64,000 bases of DNA from UMGS1889 sp900556055 (GTDB lineage Bacteria > Bacillota > Clostridia > Oscillospirales > Ruminococcaceae). Below, one piece after another: positions 24,980 to 33,793 of the stretch. Location: NCBI GenBank assembly GCA_902463265.1, contig CABQEV010000006.1:80041-144040 (forward strand). The letters run 5' to 3'. The position numbers were made by a program, and so were the translations under genes. How positions within the stretch are numbered: position 1 is the first letter of the stretch; the number at the start of each line of letters is the position of its first letter. Under the pieces are notes generated by a model. It was not told where the DNA came from, made no database searches, and saw only the letters and a program-made list of their open reading frames with translations.

Positions 24980-25857
24980 CATTCCCCATTGAATTTTCTT
25001 CTGACAGTCTCGATGAACTTCTCAGCCTCATCGGAAAGCACCGCATCCTTTCGGTAAACAACAAGATCACGGAAATCATTCTGCGGATCGGACAGCCGCC
25101 TGAAAACAAGTCCGCTGCCCTTCATTTCCTTCTGTGAAACAGGCGACAAAAGTGCATAAAGCGTCGGCACACGTTTCAAGACACCAAGTATTCCGCTGTC
25201 CGAAATGCAAATATCAGCATCAGCACCGCCTGCACTCGGATAATCCGCAAGCATTTCCCTGCTGATGACCTTTTTTCCCGCAAGAGGATTTTCCTCTGAC
25301 ATGACCGCACATTCCGCAAATCTGCCGATCTCTTCACATTCAAGTCCGTATGCAGCCACATCATGCGGCGCATCATCGTATGAATTTTTATCGCACGGAA
25401 AACGCACTATGCCTATATCGGATATCCCGTCAGCCGTATCACGCAGGATATTTTCATTATCAGACGGAGAAAATCTGCATCTGCATGATACTCCGACTGC
25501 ATATTCCGTAAAATCAAGCACAGCCGATGCAATATAAAAGTCAAAGATATACGAAACCGAAAGCCGCTTTTCAGGCTCACTTTTTGCCTTGTAAAGATCT
25601 TCCAGTTCGGCAACGCTTGAAAGCACGTCCTTTGCTTTTGCTATGAATTTCCTGCCCTCAGCTGTCGGCTCAACACCCTTGCTCGTGCGGCGGAATATCT
25701 CCGTCCCGATCTCATTTTCCAGCTCACGGACAGCCTTGCTGAGGTTTGGCTGCCCCATGAAAAGATTGGACGCAGCCTTGGTTATCGAGCCTGTTTTCTC
25801 TATCTCGACGATATATTTTATATGTGACAGATTCATTTTCATCACCATGATATTCAT
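24979..25857 (-). CDS. LysR-family transcriptional regulator
   Basis: A 292-residue LTTR with an N-terminal winged helix-turn-helix (SITKAASNLFMGQPNLSKAVRELENEIG, residues about 21-48) and a substrate-binding domain that looks short and divergent. Start is uncertain: ATG 25857 has a weak AGGT site, and an internal ATG at 25836 (MNLSHIKYIVEIE) matches the common LTTR N-terminus. It is divergent from nfnAB (26100), so it could act on that operon, but nothing in the sequence proves it. Confidence 0.85.
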   Translation of the reverse strand: MNIMVMKMNLSHIKYIVEIEKTGSITKAASNLFMGQPNLSKAVRELENEIGTEIFRRTSKGVEPTAEGRKFIAKAKDVLSSVAELEDLYKAKSEPEKRLSVSYIFDFYIASAVLDFTEYAVGVSCRCRFSPSDNENILRDTADGISDIGIVRFPCDKNSYDDAPHDVAAYGLECEEIGRFAECAVMSEENPLAGKKVISREMLADYPSAGGADADICISDSGILGVLKRVPTLYALLSPVSQKEMKGSGLVFRRLSDPQNDFRDLVVYRKDAVLSDEAEKFIETVRRKFNGE

Positions 25858-25965
25858 TATTTATATACCTGATATATCAATTATACATTATACAATTTGA
25901 TTTGTAAATGGTAAAATTAAATTAACTGAAAATTCGATGAAAATGCACAAAGGCGTGTATCAAAT

Positions 25966-26002
25966 TCGGTTGTTTTAGCTAAAAAAGTCAGCCGATTTTT
26001 TA
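25966..26002 (+). terminator. Terminator-like hairpin in the leader of nfnAB (possible attenuator)
   Basis: TCGGTTG (25966-25972) pairs with CAGCCGA (25989-25995, one G-U pair), enclosing the palindrome TTTTAGCTAAAA, and is followed by six or seven T. No gene ends before it on this strand, so it would stop transcripts started upstream of nfnA. About 100 bases lie between it and the nfnA start. Confidence 0.5.
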
Positions 26003-26099
26003 TATATCCGAATGATTTTCCGCCCATGCATCAGGGAATTTTTCGGCGGATCATTATATATGCTGCCTGAACAGCAAAACCATGTAAAGGACTGAAAAT

Positions 26100-26936
26100 A
26101 TGTATAAGATTGCAAGAAAAAAAGAGCTTAACCCCACTGTTACTCTGATGGAGATCGAAGCTCCCAAGATCGCAAAGAAAGCAGAACCCGGTCAGTTTAT
26201 CATTCTCCGTGTCGATGAAAACGGCGAGAGGATCCCTCTTACTGTTGCGGATTTCGACCGTGAAAAGGGTACGGTTACGATCATTTTCCAGATCGTAGGC
26301 GCAACGACCGAAAAGCTGAACCATAAAAAGGAAGGCGAATTCATTCAGGATTTCGTCGGCCCTCTCGGCACTCCCTCCCACTGCGACGGACTTAAAAAGG
26401 TCGCTGTTGTCGGCGGCGGCGTAGGCTGCGCTATTGCATATCCTATCGCAAAGAAGCTGCATAACATGGGCTGTGAGGTACACTCAATTGTCGGATTCAG
26501 AAACAAGGATCTCGTTATTCTCGAAGATGAATTCAAGGCAGCAAGCTCCGTCCTGAAGATGATGACCGACGACGGTTCATACGGCGAAAAGGGACTTGTT
26601 ACCAATGCTCTCAAGGAGCTTATCGAAGCAGGAAATCAGTACGACGAAGTAATTGCGATCGGTCCGCTGATAATGATGAAATTCGTATGCGCACTGACTA
26701 AGGAATACGGCATTAAGACTATCGTTTCCATGAATCCTATTATGATCGACGGCACAGGAATGTGCGGCGGATGTCGTCTGACTGTCGGCGGAGAGACAAA
26801 GTTTGCCTGCGTTGACGGCCCTGATTTTGACGGGCATCTTGTTGACTTTGACGAGGCTATGGCACGTTCGACTATGTATAAGCCTTTCGAGCGCAAGCGT
26901 CACGAAGAAGTATGCAACCTGTACAAAAATGCTTGA
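26100..26936 (+). CDS. nfnA: NfnA-type ferredoxin-NADP oxidoreductase small subunit
   Basis: A 278-residue flavoprotein of the PyrK/FNR type: N-terminal FAD-binding barrel (PGQFIILRVDENGERIPLTVAD), NAD-binding part (VAVVGGGVGCAIAYPIAKKL) and a C-terminal [2Fe-2S] cluster with cysteines in GTGMCGGCRL and FACVDGPDF. Together with the next gene it should form NfnAB, which couples NADH and ferredoxin to NADP reduction by electron bifurcation in anaerobes. AAAGGA is placed correctly before the ATG. The same sequence may be labelled sulfide dehydrogenase subunit beta. Confidence 0.88.
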   Translation: MYKIARKKELNPTVTLMEIEAPKIAKKAEPGQFIILRVDENGERIPLTVADFDREKGTVTIIFQIVGATTEKLNHKKEGEFIQDFVGPLGTPSHCDGLKKVAVVGGGVGCAIAYPIAKKLHNMGCEVHSIVGFRNKDLVILEDEFKAASSVLKMMTDDGSYGEKGLVTNALKELIEAGNQYDEVIAIGPLIMMKFVCALTKEYGIKTIVSMNPIMIDGTGMCGGCRLTVGGETKFACVDGPDFDGHLVDFDEAMARSTMYKPFERKRHEEVCNLYKNA

Positions 26937-26963
26937 TTATTAACTGTAAAGGATGAAGATACA

Positions 26964-28352
26964 ATGCCAAATATGTCGCTGAAAAAGAATGAAATGCCGT
27001 CTCAGGCACCCGATGTCCGCAATAAGAACTTTAAGGAAGTTACACTCGGATACACCGCAGAACAGGCTGTTGACGAGGCTAACAGATGCCTTAACTGCAA
27101 AAACAAGCCATGCGTAGGCGGATGTCCCGTTGCAATAGATATCCCCGCATTTATCGCAAAGGTAAAGGAGTCCGATTTTGAGGGCGCTTATCAGATAATC
27201 GCTCAGTCCAGCTCCCTGCCTGCTGTCTGCGGACGTGTATGTCCCCAGGAAACTCAGTGCGAGTCCAAGTGCGTAAGAGGCATAAAGGGTGAGCCTGTTG
27301 CTATCGGCCGTCTTGAAAGATTTGTTGCTGACTGGCACAATGCAAATGTTGCGGAAAAGCCCTCCGTTCCCGAATCAAACGGTCACAAGGTAGCAGTCGT
27401 AGGCGCAGGCCCTGCAGGTCTTACCTGTGCGGGAGATCTCGCAAAGATGGGTTATAAGGTAACTGTATTTGAAGCACTGCACCTTGCAGGCGGAGTTCTC
27501 GTTTACGGAATCCCAGAATTCAGACTTCCTAAGGCTATCGTTCAGAAGGAAGTTGACGGTCTGAAGGCTATGGGTGTTGACGTTGAAACAAATATGGTCA
27601 TCGGCAAGGTCGAAACAGTTGATGAGCTGTTCGATGAAGGCTTTGAAGCTGTATTCATCGGCTCGGGAGCAGGTCTGCCAAGATTTATGGGTATCCCCGG
27701 TGAATCCCTCAAGGGCGTATATTCCGCAAATGAGTTCCTCACAAGAGTAAATCTTATGAAGGCATACAAGGAAGATTCCGATACGCCTATCAAGAAGAAC
27801 ACAAATGTCGCTGTTGTCGGCGGCGGAAACGTTGCAATGGACGCAGCAAGAAGCGCACTCCGTCTCGGTGCAGAGCACGTTTATATCGTATACCGCAGAG
27901 GCATGGAGGAGCTGCCCGCACGTAAGGAAGAGATCGAACACGCAGAAGAAGAGGGCGTTATCTTCAGGACTCTCACAAACCCTGTTGAGGTGCTCGGAGA
28001 TGAGAACGGTTTTGTCAAGGGCATCAAGTGCGTTGAAATGGAGCTTGGCGAACCCGATGAATCAGGCAGACGCCGTCCGGTAGTAAAGCCCGATTCCGAA
28101 TTCGTTATCGACATTGACTGCATGATAATGTCCATCGGCACTTCCCCCAACCCGCTCATTAAGTCCACAACTCACGGTCTTGACACAACACGCCACGGCT
28201 GCATAGTTGCCGATGAAACAGGCAAAACCACAAGAGAGGGCGTATTCGCAGGCGGCGACGCTGTAACAGGCGCTGCAACAGTTATCCTTGCAATGGGTGC
28301 AGGAAAAGACGCTGCAAAGGCTATCGACGAATACATAAAATCCAAGTCATAA
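26964..28352 (+). CDS. nfnB: NfnB/GltA-type NADPH oxidoreductase large subunit
   Basis: The 462-residue partner has an N-terminal twin [4Fe-4S] region (CLNCKNKPCVGGCP and CGRVCPQETQCESKC), then two Rossmann parts, VAVVGAGPAGLTCAGDLAKMGYKV (FAD) and VAVVGGGNVAMDAARSALRLG (NAD(P)H), and ends IGTSPNPL...GVFAGGDAVTGAATVILAMGAGKDAA. This is the NfnB/GltA small-subunit family. It follows nfnA by 27 bases and no gltB is near, supporting bifurcating transhydrogenase over glutamate synthase. Confidence 0.88.
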   Translation: MPNMSLKKNEMPSQAPDVRNKNFKEVTLGYTAEQAVDEANRCLNCKNKPCVGGCPVAIDIPAFIAKVKESDFEGAYQIIAQSSSLPAVCGRVCPQETQCESKCVRGIKGEPVAIGRLERFVADWHNANVAEKPSVPESNGHKVAVVGAGPAGLTCAGDLAKMGYKVTVFEALHLAGGVLVYGIPEFRLPKAIVQKEVDGLKAMGVDVETNMVIGKVETVDELFDEGFEAVFIGSGAGLPRFMGIPGESLKGVYSANEFLTRVNLMKAYKEDSDTPIKKNTNVAVVGGGNVAMDAARSALRLGAEHVYIVYRRGMEELPARKEEIEHAEEEGVIFRTLTNPVEVLGDENGFVKGIKCVEMELGEPDESGRRRPVVKPDSEFVIDIDCMIMSIGTSPNPLIKSTTHGLDTTRHGCIVADETGKTTREGVFAGGDAVTGAATVILAMGAGKDAAKAIDEYIKSKS

Positions 28353-28372
28353 AAGCTTTATGATATAAAATT

Positions 28373-28407
28373 ATCCGCTTCGGAACAAACTCCGAAGCGG
28401 ATTTTTT
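28373..28407 (+). terminator. Terminator of nfnAB
   Basis: ATCCGCTTCGGA/TCCGAAGCGGAT, a perfect 12-bp stem with a six-base loop, followed by TTTTTG. It lies between converging genes. Confidence 0.88.
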
Positions 28408-28414
28408 GTTTGCA

Positions 28415-28882
28415 TTACAGAACTATCTCACCGTCTGCTATCTTATCAAAGAAATCCTCAAGACTTTCCGCAGCGACAGTGACATCCTCAAATTCAGGCT
28501 CAGAACCCTCAACTATACGTCCCGTGGAAAGCTCGATCGCATAATAGATATAATCCCCGCCGACTGACATAACTATCGGAAAATAGCCGTCCCACCATGC
28601 AGAGATCTCCGCACATTCTTCTTCATCATCGGTTGCATCAAGCGACATCTTCTGAAATGTGTCCCAAGCAAATTCATCGGGATCGGCGCAGGAAAAATCG
28701 TCCGACAGCAGAAACCATACGTTTTCCTCGGGATTTGAAAGCTTTGAATATCCCGAGATTATCCTTTTGTAATCCTCGGAAATATTTCTGTACTGCACGG
28801 GCAGAGATACGGGATTTTCACCCTTTTCGATGATCCAGCCGCTTTTCTCCGCCCAGCTTATGAATTTTTTAAATGAATCCAT
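28415..28882 (-). CDS. SUKH (SMI1/KNR4)-domain protein
   Basis: A 155-residue acidic protein. The segment WWDGYFPIVMSVGGDYIYYAIEL, then STGRIVEGSEPEFEDVTVAAESLEDFF, matches the core of the SMI1/KNR4 (SUKH) superfamily. Many SUKH proteins are immunity partners of polymorphic toxins; no toxin-like gene is next to it, so a stand-alone role is equally open. GGAG precedes the ATG by eight bases. It lies 17 bases downstream of the SDR gene and is probably co-transcribed with ABC-F and SDR. Confidence 0.65.
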   Translation of the reverse strand: MDSFKKFISWAEKSGWIIEKGENPVSLPVQYRNISEDYKRIISGYSKLSNPEENVWFLLSDDFSCADPDEFAWDTFQKMSLDATDDEEECAEISAWWDGYFPIVMSVGGDYIYYAIELSTGRIVEGSEPEFEDVTVAAESLEDFFDKIADGEIVL

Positions 28883-28899
28883 TGTTTATCGCTCCATTT

Positions 28900-29664
28900 T
28901 TATATTGCAGGCATCACCCGTCCGCCCGCAACGGGAATAAACGCACCTGTCGTAAATCCCGCAAGATCGGACGATAAAAACGCTGCCATGTTTGCAATGT
29001 CAACATCAGTTCCCCTGTGACGGAGCGGCACTGTCTCGCAGTATTCGGGCGCAGGATTTACTCCCAATTCACGCTCCTTGTCGGTTATCGTCCAGCCGGG
29101 TGCGATCTGATTGACGGTTATGTTATGCCCGCCGACTTCCTTTGCAAGCACCCTGACAATGCCGTCCAGCCCGCGCTTTGCCGATGAATATGCAGAAAAT
29201 GTCGGCTCACAGGCTACCGCACATTCGGTATTTGTCACGACTATTCTTCCGTAATTCTGCTCGATAAGATGCGGAACAAATGCCTTTGACATATACACCA
29301 TCTGCATCACGCAGCTTTCAAACTGACTGTAATATGCCTTGATATCCTGTTCAAGAAGCGGCTTTCGGTCATACTGGATAACCGCATTCACAAGGATTAT
29401 ATCAGGCATTCCGAATTCATCTGCGACCCTGTCACGCATAGCATATACGCTGTTTTCATCGGTTATGTCAGCCTGAACAGCAATAGACTTTCTGCCCATC
29501 GAATGAAGCTCATCAGCAAGCAGCTCCGCACTTTTTCTGTCGGAATTGTAATGCACGGCAACATCTGCGCCGCATTCCGCAAGCGTCCTGACCATTGTAC
29601 GGCCAAGACCGCCGCTGCCGCCTGTAACTATCGCCTTTTTTCCGCTGAGATCAATATTTATCAT
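28900..29664 (-). CDS. Short-chain dehydrogenase/reductase
   Basis: The 254-residue enzyme has the classical SDR features: cofactor motif TGGSGGLG at residues 14-21, an NAV segment near LVNAVIQYDR, Tyr-x-x-x-Lys as YSSAKRG, and the C-terminal GFTTGAFIPVAGG. It resembles FabG-type reductases, but the substrate is unknown and the ATG overlaps the ABC-F stop codon by four bases (ATGA), so the two are translationally coupled. There is no fatty-acid gene nearby. Confidence 0.85.
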   Translation of the reverse strand: MINIDLSGKKAIVTGGSGGLGRTMVRTLAECGADVAVHYNSDRKSAELLADELHSMGRKSIAVQADITDENSVYAMRDRVADEFGMPDIILVNAVIQYDRKPLLEQDIKAYYSQFESCVMQMVYMSKAFVPHLIEQNYGRIVVTNTECAVACEPTFSAYSSAKRGLDGIVRVLAKEVGGHNITVNQIAPGWTITDKERELGVNPAPEYCETVPLRHRGTDVDIANMAAFLSSDLAGFTTGAFIPVAGGRVMPAI

Positions 29665-31634
29665 ATATCAAATTCCTCACATAATGCCAGCCATTCGTCC
29701 GAATATTCCGCCGAAAGATTTTTCAGACGCTCGAACTCGGCACATTTTTCATTCATAAGCTGATAATCCGTGCAGACTTCATCAGAGGACATCTCCTCCT
29801 GCAGAACAGCCATCTCGCCCTCCATGCGGTTGATCTCGGCTTCCAGCTCCTTTATGCGCTTTCTTTTTTCCGCATCCTTTGCACGCTGCTCTTTGGTACG
29901 GTAAACCTTTGCTCCCTTTTCGGCTGCCGCCTGACGCTGCTTTTCCTCCTTTGCAGCATCAGCCGCACGCTGCGCTTCTGCCTGCCTGTCCTGCTTTATT
30001 GAGATATAATTATCGAAATCTCCCTTGAAATACTCAGCTCCGTTTTCTGTGATCTCAAGTATTCCCGTAGCAATTTTATTCAGCAGATAACGGTCATGCG
30101 ATACGAAGATGATCGTTCCGTCAAACGCATCAAGCGCTTCTTCAAGCACCTCTTTTGTCGCAAGATCGAGATGGTTCGTAGGCTCATCGAGGATAAGCAC
30201 ATTTCCCCGCTCCAGCATCATTATCGCAAAGCAAAGCTTCGCCCTCTCGCCGCCGCTTATTACGCCGACCTGCTTGAACACATTCTCGCCCGTCATTCTG
30301 ACACAGCCGAGAAGTGATCGTATCGACTGCTCGCTCATGGTACGCCATCTGTCGTGTATCTCGTCAATTACGGTTTTTTCGGGATGAAGCTGAGAATTTT
30401 CCTGATCGAAGTAGGATATTTTCACATTTTTCGTCCATTCAATGCTGCCGTGTGCATGAGGTATCTCTTTGCGGATAACTTTCAGCAGAGATGACTTGCC
30501 TATGCCGTTTGAGCCTATTATTGCAAGCTTGTCCCCTCTTTTTACCTCAAACGAAAGATTGTCCGCCAATGTCTTTCTGTCCGCACCCGTTCCGACCGTT
30601 ACATCAATGTCCTTGACAGTCAGCAGATCAATAGGCGGAACAACATCATATTCAAAGCGTATCTTTGCCTGCTTTTCGTACATAACAGGCTTTTCTATCA
30701 GATTTTCCTCGATACGCTCGATCATTTTGATTCGGCTCTTTGCCATATTTGAAGTGGTCGCACGCACGAGATTTCTGTCAACGAAATCCTGAAGCTTTGC
30801 GATCTCCGCCTGCTGAGCCTCATATTCCTTCATCTGTCGGATAATATTAGCTTCCTTCTGAACGGTAAATGCCGAATAGTTGCCCTTGTATCGTGTGAGC
30901 TTTCCTCTTTCGATCTCGCATATTGAAGTACACAGCTTGTCAAGAAAATAACGGTCATGCGATACAATAAGCAGTGCGCCCTTATAATCCGCAAGATAAT
31001 CCTCCAGCCACATTACAGTCTCAAAATCAAGATGGTTCGTCGGCTCATCAAGGATAAGCAGCTTCGGATTTTCAAGCAGGAGCTTTGCAAGCGCAAGACG
31101 TGTCTTTTCACCGCCGCTCAGCGTGCTGATTATCTGACTGTAAGTTTCGGGCGGAAATCCCATGCCGTTCAGGACCTTGTTGATCTTTACGTCAATAAGA
31201 TAACCCTCGTTGGATTCGAAATATGCCGTAAGCTTGGCATATTCGCCCGAAAGAGCGTCAAAATGCTTTTTATCGTTATGCGCACCCTCTGCGGACATCT
31301 CCGTTTCAAGCTCTCTCAGCCTGTCCTGAACGGAAAGCAGCTTCTCAAAAACAGAATGCATCTCGTCGATAATGGAATTTGAACGGTCAAGTCCCGTGTT
31401 CTGCTGCAAAAATCCGACAGTCGCAGCGCTTGCCTTTGATATCTTTGCTTCATTCGGTGTCGGCTGAGTTTCAGGCTCCTCGCTTCCTGTGATTATTTTA
31501 AGAAGAGTGGATTTTCCGCAGCCGTTTATTCCGACAAGACCTATCCTGTCGTTATCCTCAATAGTCAGCGCAACGTTGTTCAGCACCGTATTCCCGCCGA
31601 ACATTTTGCTTATATTTTCAATAGAAAGTATCAT
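29661..31634 (-). CDS. ABC-F family ATPase (ribosome-associated type)
   Basis: The 657-residue protein has two ABC cassettes and no membrane segments: Walker A GINGCGKSTLLKI and GSNGIGKSSLLKV, signatures TLSGGEKTRLALA and VISGGERAKLCFA, Walker B LLILDEPTNHLDF and VLILDEPTNHLDL. The linker is rich in charged residues and a C-terminal coiled coil is seen from about residue 550. ABC-F proteins act on the ribosome; some give antibiotic resistance, but this looks like a housekeeping YdiF/Uup type. The frame extends to 31709, but AAAGGA sits before the ATG at 31634. Confidence 0.9.
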   Translation of the reverse strand: MILSIENISKMFGGNTVLNNVALTIEDNDRIGLVGINGCGKSTLLKIITGSEEPETQPTPNEAKISKASAATVGFLQQNTGLDRSNSIIDEMHSVFEKLLSVQDRLRELETEMSAEGAHNDKKHFDALSGEYAKLTAYFESNEGYLIDVKINKVLNGMGFPPETYSQIISTLSGGEKTRLALAKLLLENPKLLILDEPTNHLDFETVMWLEDYLADYKGALLIVSHDRYFLDKLCTSICEIERGKLTRYKGNYSAFTVQKEANIIRQMKEYEAQQAEIAKLQDFVDRNLVRATTSNMAKSRIKMIERIEENLIEKPVMYEKQAKIRFEYDVVPPIDLLTVKDIDVTVGTGADRKTLADNLSFEVKRGDKLAIIGSNGIGKSSLLKVIRKEIPHAHGSIEWTKNVKISYFDQENSQLHPEKTVIDEIHDRWRTMSEQSIRSLLGCVRMTGENVFKQVGVISGGERAKLCFAIMMLERGNVLILDEPTNHLDLATKEVLEEALDAFDGTIIFVSHDRYLLNKIATGILEITENGAEYFKGDFDNYISIKQDRQAEAQRAADAAKEEKQRQAAAEKGAKVYRTKEQRAKDAEKRKRIKELEAEINRMEGEMAVLQEEMSSDEVCTDYQLMNEKCAEFERLKNLSAEYSDEWLALCEEFDI

Positions 31635-31670
31635 TTTCTTATGTTCCTTTATATAATTTTTTCCATGATA

Positions 31671-31700
31671 ATTATATAACAAAACAGCCTGATTTGTCAA
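31671..31700 (-). promoter_or_regulatory. Promoter of the ABC-F gene, with overlapping inverted repeat
   Basis: TTGACA (31695-31700) and TATAAT (31671-31676) are 18 bases apart on the minus strand. The hairpin AACAGC-TGATTT/AAATCA-GCTGTT (31683-31715) overlaps the -35 and spacer. Confidence 0.7.
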
Positions 31701-31736
31701 GGAAATCAAGCTGTTATGCGGATTTTTTATTGAAGT

Positions 31737-31864
31737 ATGCGCAAACCGCAGATACTGAACATGAAGCTGCCTATCCCACGAGAGCGAAACAAAGGCTTAT
31801 GAGGATATCTATACTTACAGCGGGACTTTGCTGCGGTCATAGCAAAGCTTTCGGCAGCACGCAT
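31737..31864. other. Unannotated structured segment between ABC-F and argS
   Basis: No gene is seen from 31716 to 31905. The segment has nested complementary arms: ATGCG (31737-31741) with CGCAT (31860-31864), GCTGCC (31766-31771) with GGCAGC (31853-31858), and a 7-bp hairpin CTTTGCT/AGCAAAG (31826-31847). It lies upstream of the argS promoter, so it is not part of the argS leader. No T-tract terminator follows. Confidence 0.35.
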
Positions 31865-31907
31865 TATGTACGTTTATCTCAAAGTGAAATAAATAAAAGA
31901 AAAAAGA

Positions 31908-31936
31908 TTGACTTAATGCGCAAAATATGCTAAAAT
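31908..31936 (+). promoter_or_regulatory. Promoter of argS
   Basis: TTGACT (31908-31913) and TAAAAT (31931-31936), 17 bases apart; the start would lie about 35 bases before the ATG. No T-box (GGTGGNACCGCG) is present. Confidence 0.75.
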
Positions 31937-31977
31937 CAAAATGAATGATTATGTAAAGAAATGAGTTGAGCATACCA

Positions 31978-33729
31978 ATGCAGTCAATTACAAAAAAATT
32001 AACCGAGATCGTTTCGGACGCTTTTGAAAAGTGCGGCTACGAGCGTTCGCTCGGAGTTGTTACCGCTTCCGACCGTCTCGACCTCTGCCAGTTCCAGTGC
32101 AATGGAGCATTTGCGGGCGCAAAGCTGTACAAAAAAGCACCCTTCATGCTTGCGGACGATGTTGCGGCTGTTCTCAAGGCTGAGGATATTTTTTCCAAGG
32201 TCGAGGTCGTAAAGCCCGGATTTCTGAATCTTTCCCTTTGCGATGATTATATGCTTGCACTGACACGTGAGATCGCTGAGGACAAATTCTGCGGCATTCC
32301 TCAGGCGGAAAAGCCCGAAAAGATCGTTATAGATTACGGCGGACCCAATGTTGCAAAGCCTCTGCATATCGGACATCTGCGTTCGGCTATCATCGGCGAA
32401 TCGCTGAAGCGTCTTGCAAGAGCGTGCGGAAACACCGTTTACAGCGATGTTCATCTCGGCGACTGGGGCTTGCAGATAGGTCTTGTTATTGCCGAACTGA
32501 ACGAGCGCAATCCAGGCTGGAAGTGCTTCTCCGAGGATTTCGATCCCGATAAGGACAGTGTTCCCGAGCTGAATGCCGATCTGCTTTCCGAGGTATATCC
32601 GTTTGCGAGCAAAAAGAGCAAGGAAGATGAAGCATTCAAGGAAAAGGCACACATTGCAACATTTGATCTTCAGAACGGCCGTGCCGGATATATCGCACTC
32701 TGGAAGGAGATCCTTCGTGTTTCCATTGCCGATCTCAAAGGAAATTATGAGAAGCTCGGCGTTGATTTTGATTACTGGTACGGCGAGAGCGATGCGGACA
32801 AATATATCCCGGAGCTTATGAAAATTCTTGAGGACAAGAAGCTTTCCTACGAGAGCAGCGGCGCATTGGTTGTTGATGTCGAGCTTGAAAGCGATAAGGC
32901 ACCCATTCCTCCCGTTATCGTGAGAAAGTCCGATAATTCAAGCATTTATGCTACCACTGACCTTGCAACTATAATCCAGCGTGAAAAGGACTTTGCGCCC
33001 GACAAGATCTGGTATGTCGTTGACAAGCGTCAGGAACTGCACTTTACTCAGGTATTCCGCTGTGCAAGACGTGCGGAGCTTGTTCCCGAATCGACTGAGC
33101 TTGAATTTCTCGGCTTCGGCACAATGAACGGCTCTGACGGCAAGCCCTACAAAACAAGAGACGGCGGAGTTATGCGTCTTTCCGACCTTATCGACACGGT
33201 AACAAAGACCTCGCTCGAACGTCTTGAAAACTCGTCCTTTGTTTCGGAAGATGACAGAGAGAGTTATGCCGCAAAGCTCGGAATGGCTGCTATAAAATTC
33301 GGCGATCTTATCAATCACCGCTCAAAGGATTACATCTTCGATCTGGACAAGTTCCTTTCCGCTGAGGGAAAAACGGGAATTTACCTGCTCTACACAGTTT
33401 CCAGAATAAACTCCATAATGAAGAAGAATGCAGGCGTTAAGCCCGAATTTACAGGAGTTTACACAGATGCCGAGCGTGAGCTTATGCTGAAGATAATCAT
33501 GTCGGGCAACATCTGGGGATATGCTATGGACGAAAAGGCACCAAACTATGTCTGCGAAAATGCATATCAGCTGGCAGTTTCCTTCTCCCGCTTCTATCAT
33601 GAAAACCACATCATGGACGAGCAGGACGAAAAGAAGAAGTCAAGCTGGCTGGCACTTGCGGAGCTTACAAGGACGCTTATCGTAAAGCATCTTGATATCC
33701 TCGGCATTGAAACAGTTGAAAATATGTAA
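31978..33729 (+). CDS. argS: Arginyl-tRNA synthetase
   Basis: The 583-residue class I synthetase has the HIGH motif as KPLHIGHLRSAIIGESL, the N-terminal Add1 domain (QFQCNGAF), ATTDLATI and the KMSK-like region TRDGGVMRL, and an anticodon-binding C-terminus (MDEKAPNYVCENAYQLAVSFSRFYHENHI). The frame opens at TTG 31966, but the ATG at 31978 with GAG seven bases upstream gives the usual N-terminus. It is monocistronic behind its own promoter. Confidence 0.96.
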   Translation: MQSITKKLTEIVSDAFEKCGYERSLGVVTASDRLDLCQFQCNGAFAGAKLYKKAPFMLADDVAAVLKAEDIFSKVEVVKPGFLNLSLCDDYMLALTREIAEDKFCGIPQAEKPEKIVIDYGGPNVAKPLHIGHLRSAIIGESLKRLARACGNTVYSDVHLGDWGLQIGLVIAELNERNPGWKCFSEDFDPDKDSVPELNADLLSEVYPFASKKSKEDEAFKEKAHIATFDLQNGRAGYIALWKEILRVSIADLKGNYEKLGVDFDYWYGESDADKYIPELMKILEDKKLSYESSGALVVDVELESDKAPIPPVIVRKSDNSSIYATTDLATIIQREKDFAPDKIWYVVDKRQELHFTQVFRCARRAELVPESTELEFLGFGTMNGSDGKPYKTRDGGVMRLSDLIDTVTKTSLERLENSSFVSEDDRESYAAKLGMAAIKFGDLINHRSKDYIFDLDKFLSAEGKTGIYLLYTVSRINSIMKKNAGVKPEFTGVYTDAERELMLKIIMSGNIWGYAMDEKAPNYVCENAYQLAVSFSRFYHENHIMDEQDEKKKSSWLALAELTRTLIVKHLDILGIETVENM

Positions 33730-33755
33730 TAATATCACGATAATAAACAAAAAAA

Positions 33756-33788
33756 GTCTGCACAAACGAAACTCCGCTTTGTGCAGAC
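33756..33788. terminator. Bidirectional terminator between argS and the DegV gene
   Basis: GTCTGCACAAA/TTTGTGCAGAC, a perfect 11-bp stem, with A-run before and T-run after, serves both converging genes. Confidence 0.85.
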
Positions 33789-33793
33789 ATTTT

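Noticed and set aside
26964..28352. Small subunit of a glutamate synthase
   Set aside because: No large subunit gene (gltB) is near, and the adjacent nfnA-type gene makes a transhydrogenase pair more likely.
31700..31977. A T-box riboswitch ahead of argS
   Set aside because: No GGTGGNACCGCG antiterminator sequence is present, and the SigA promoter lies only about 35 bases before the start, leaving no room.
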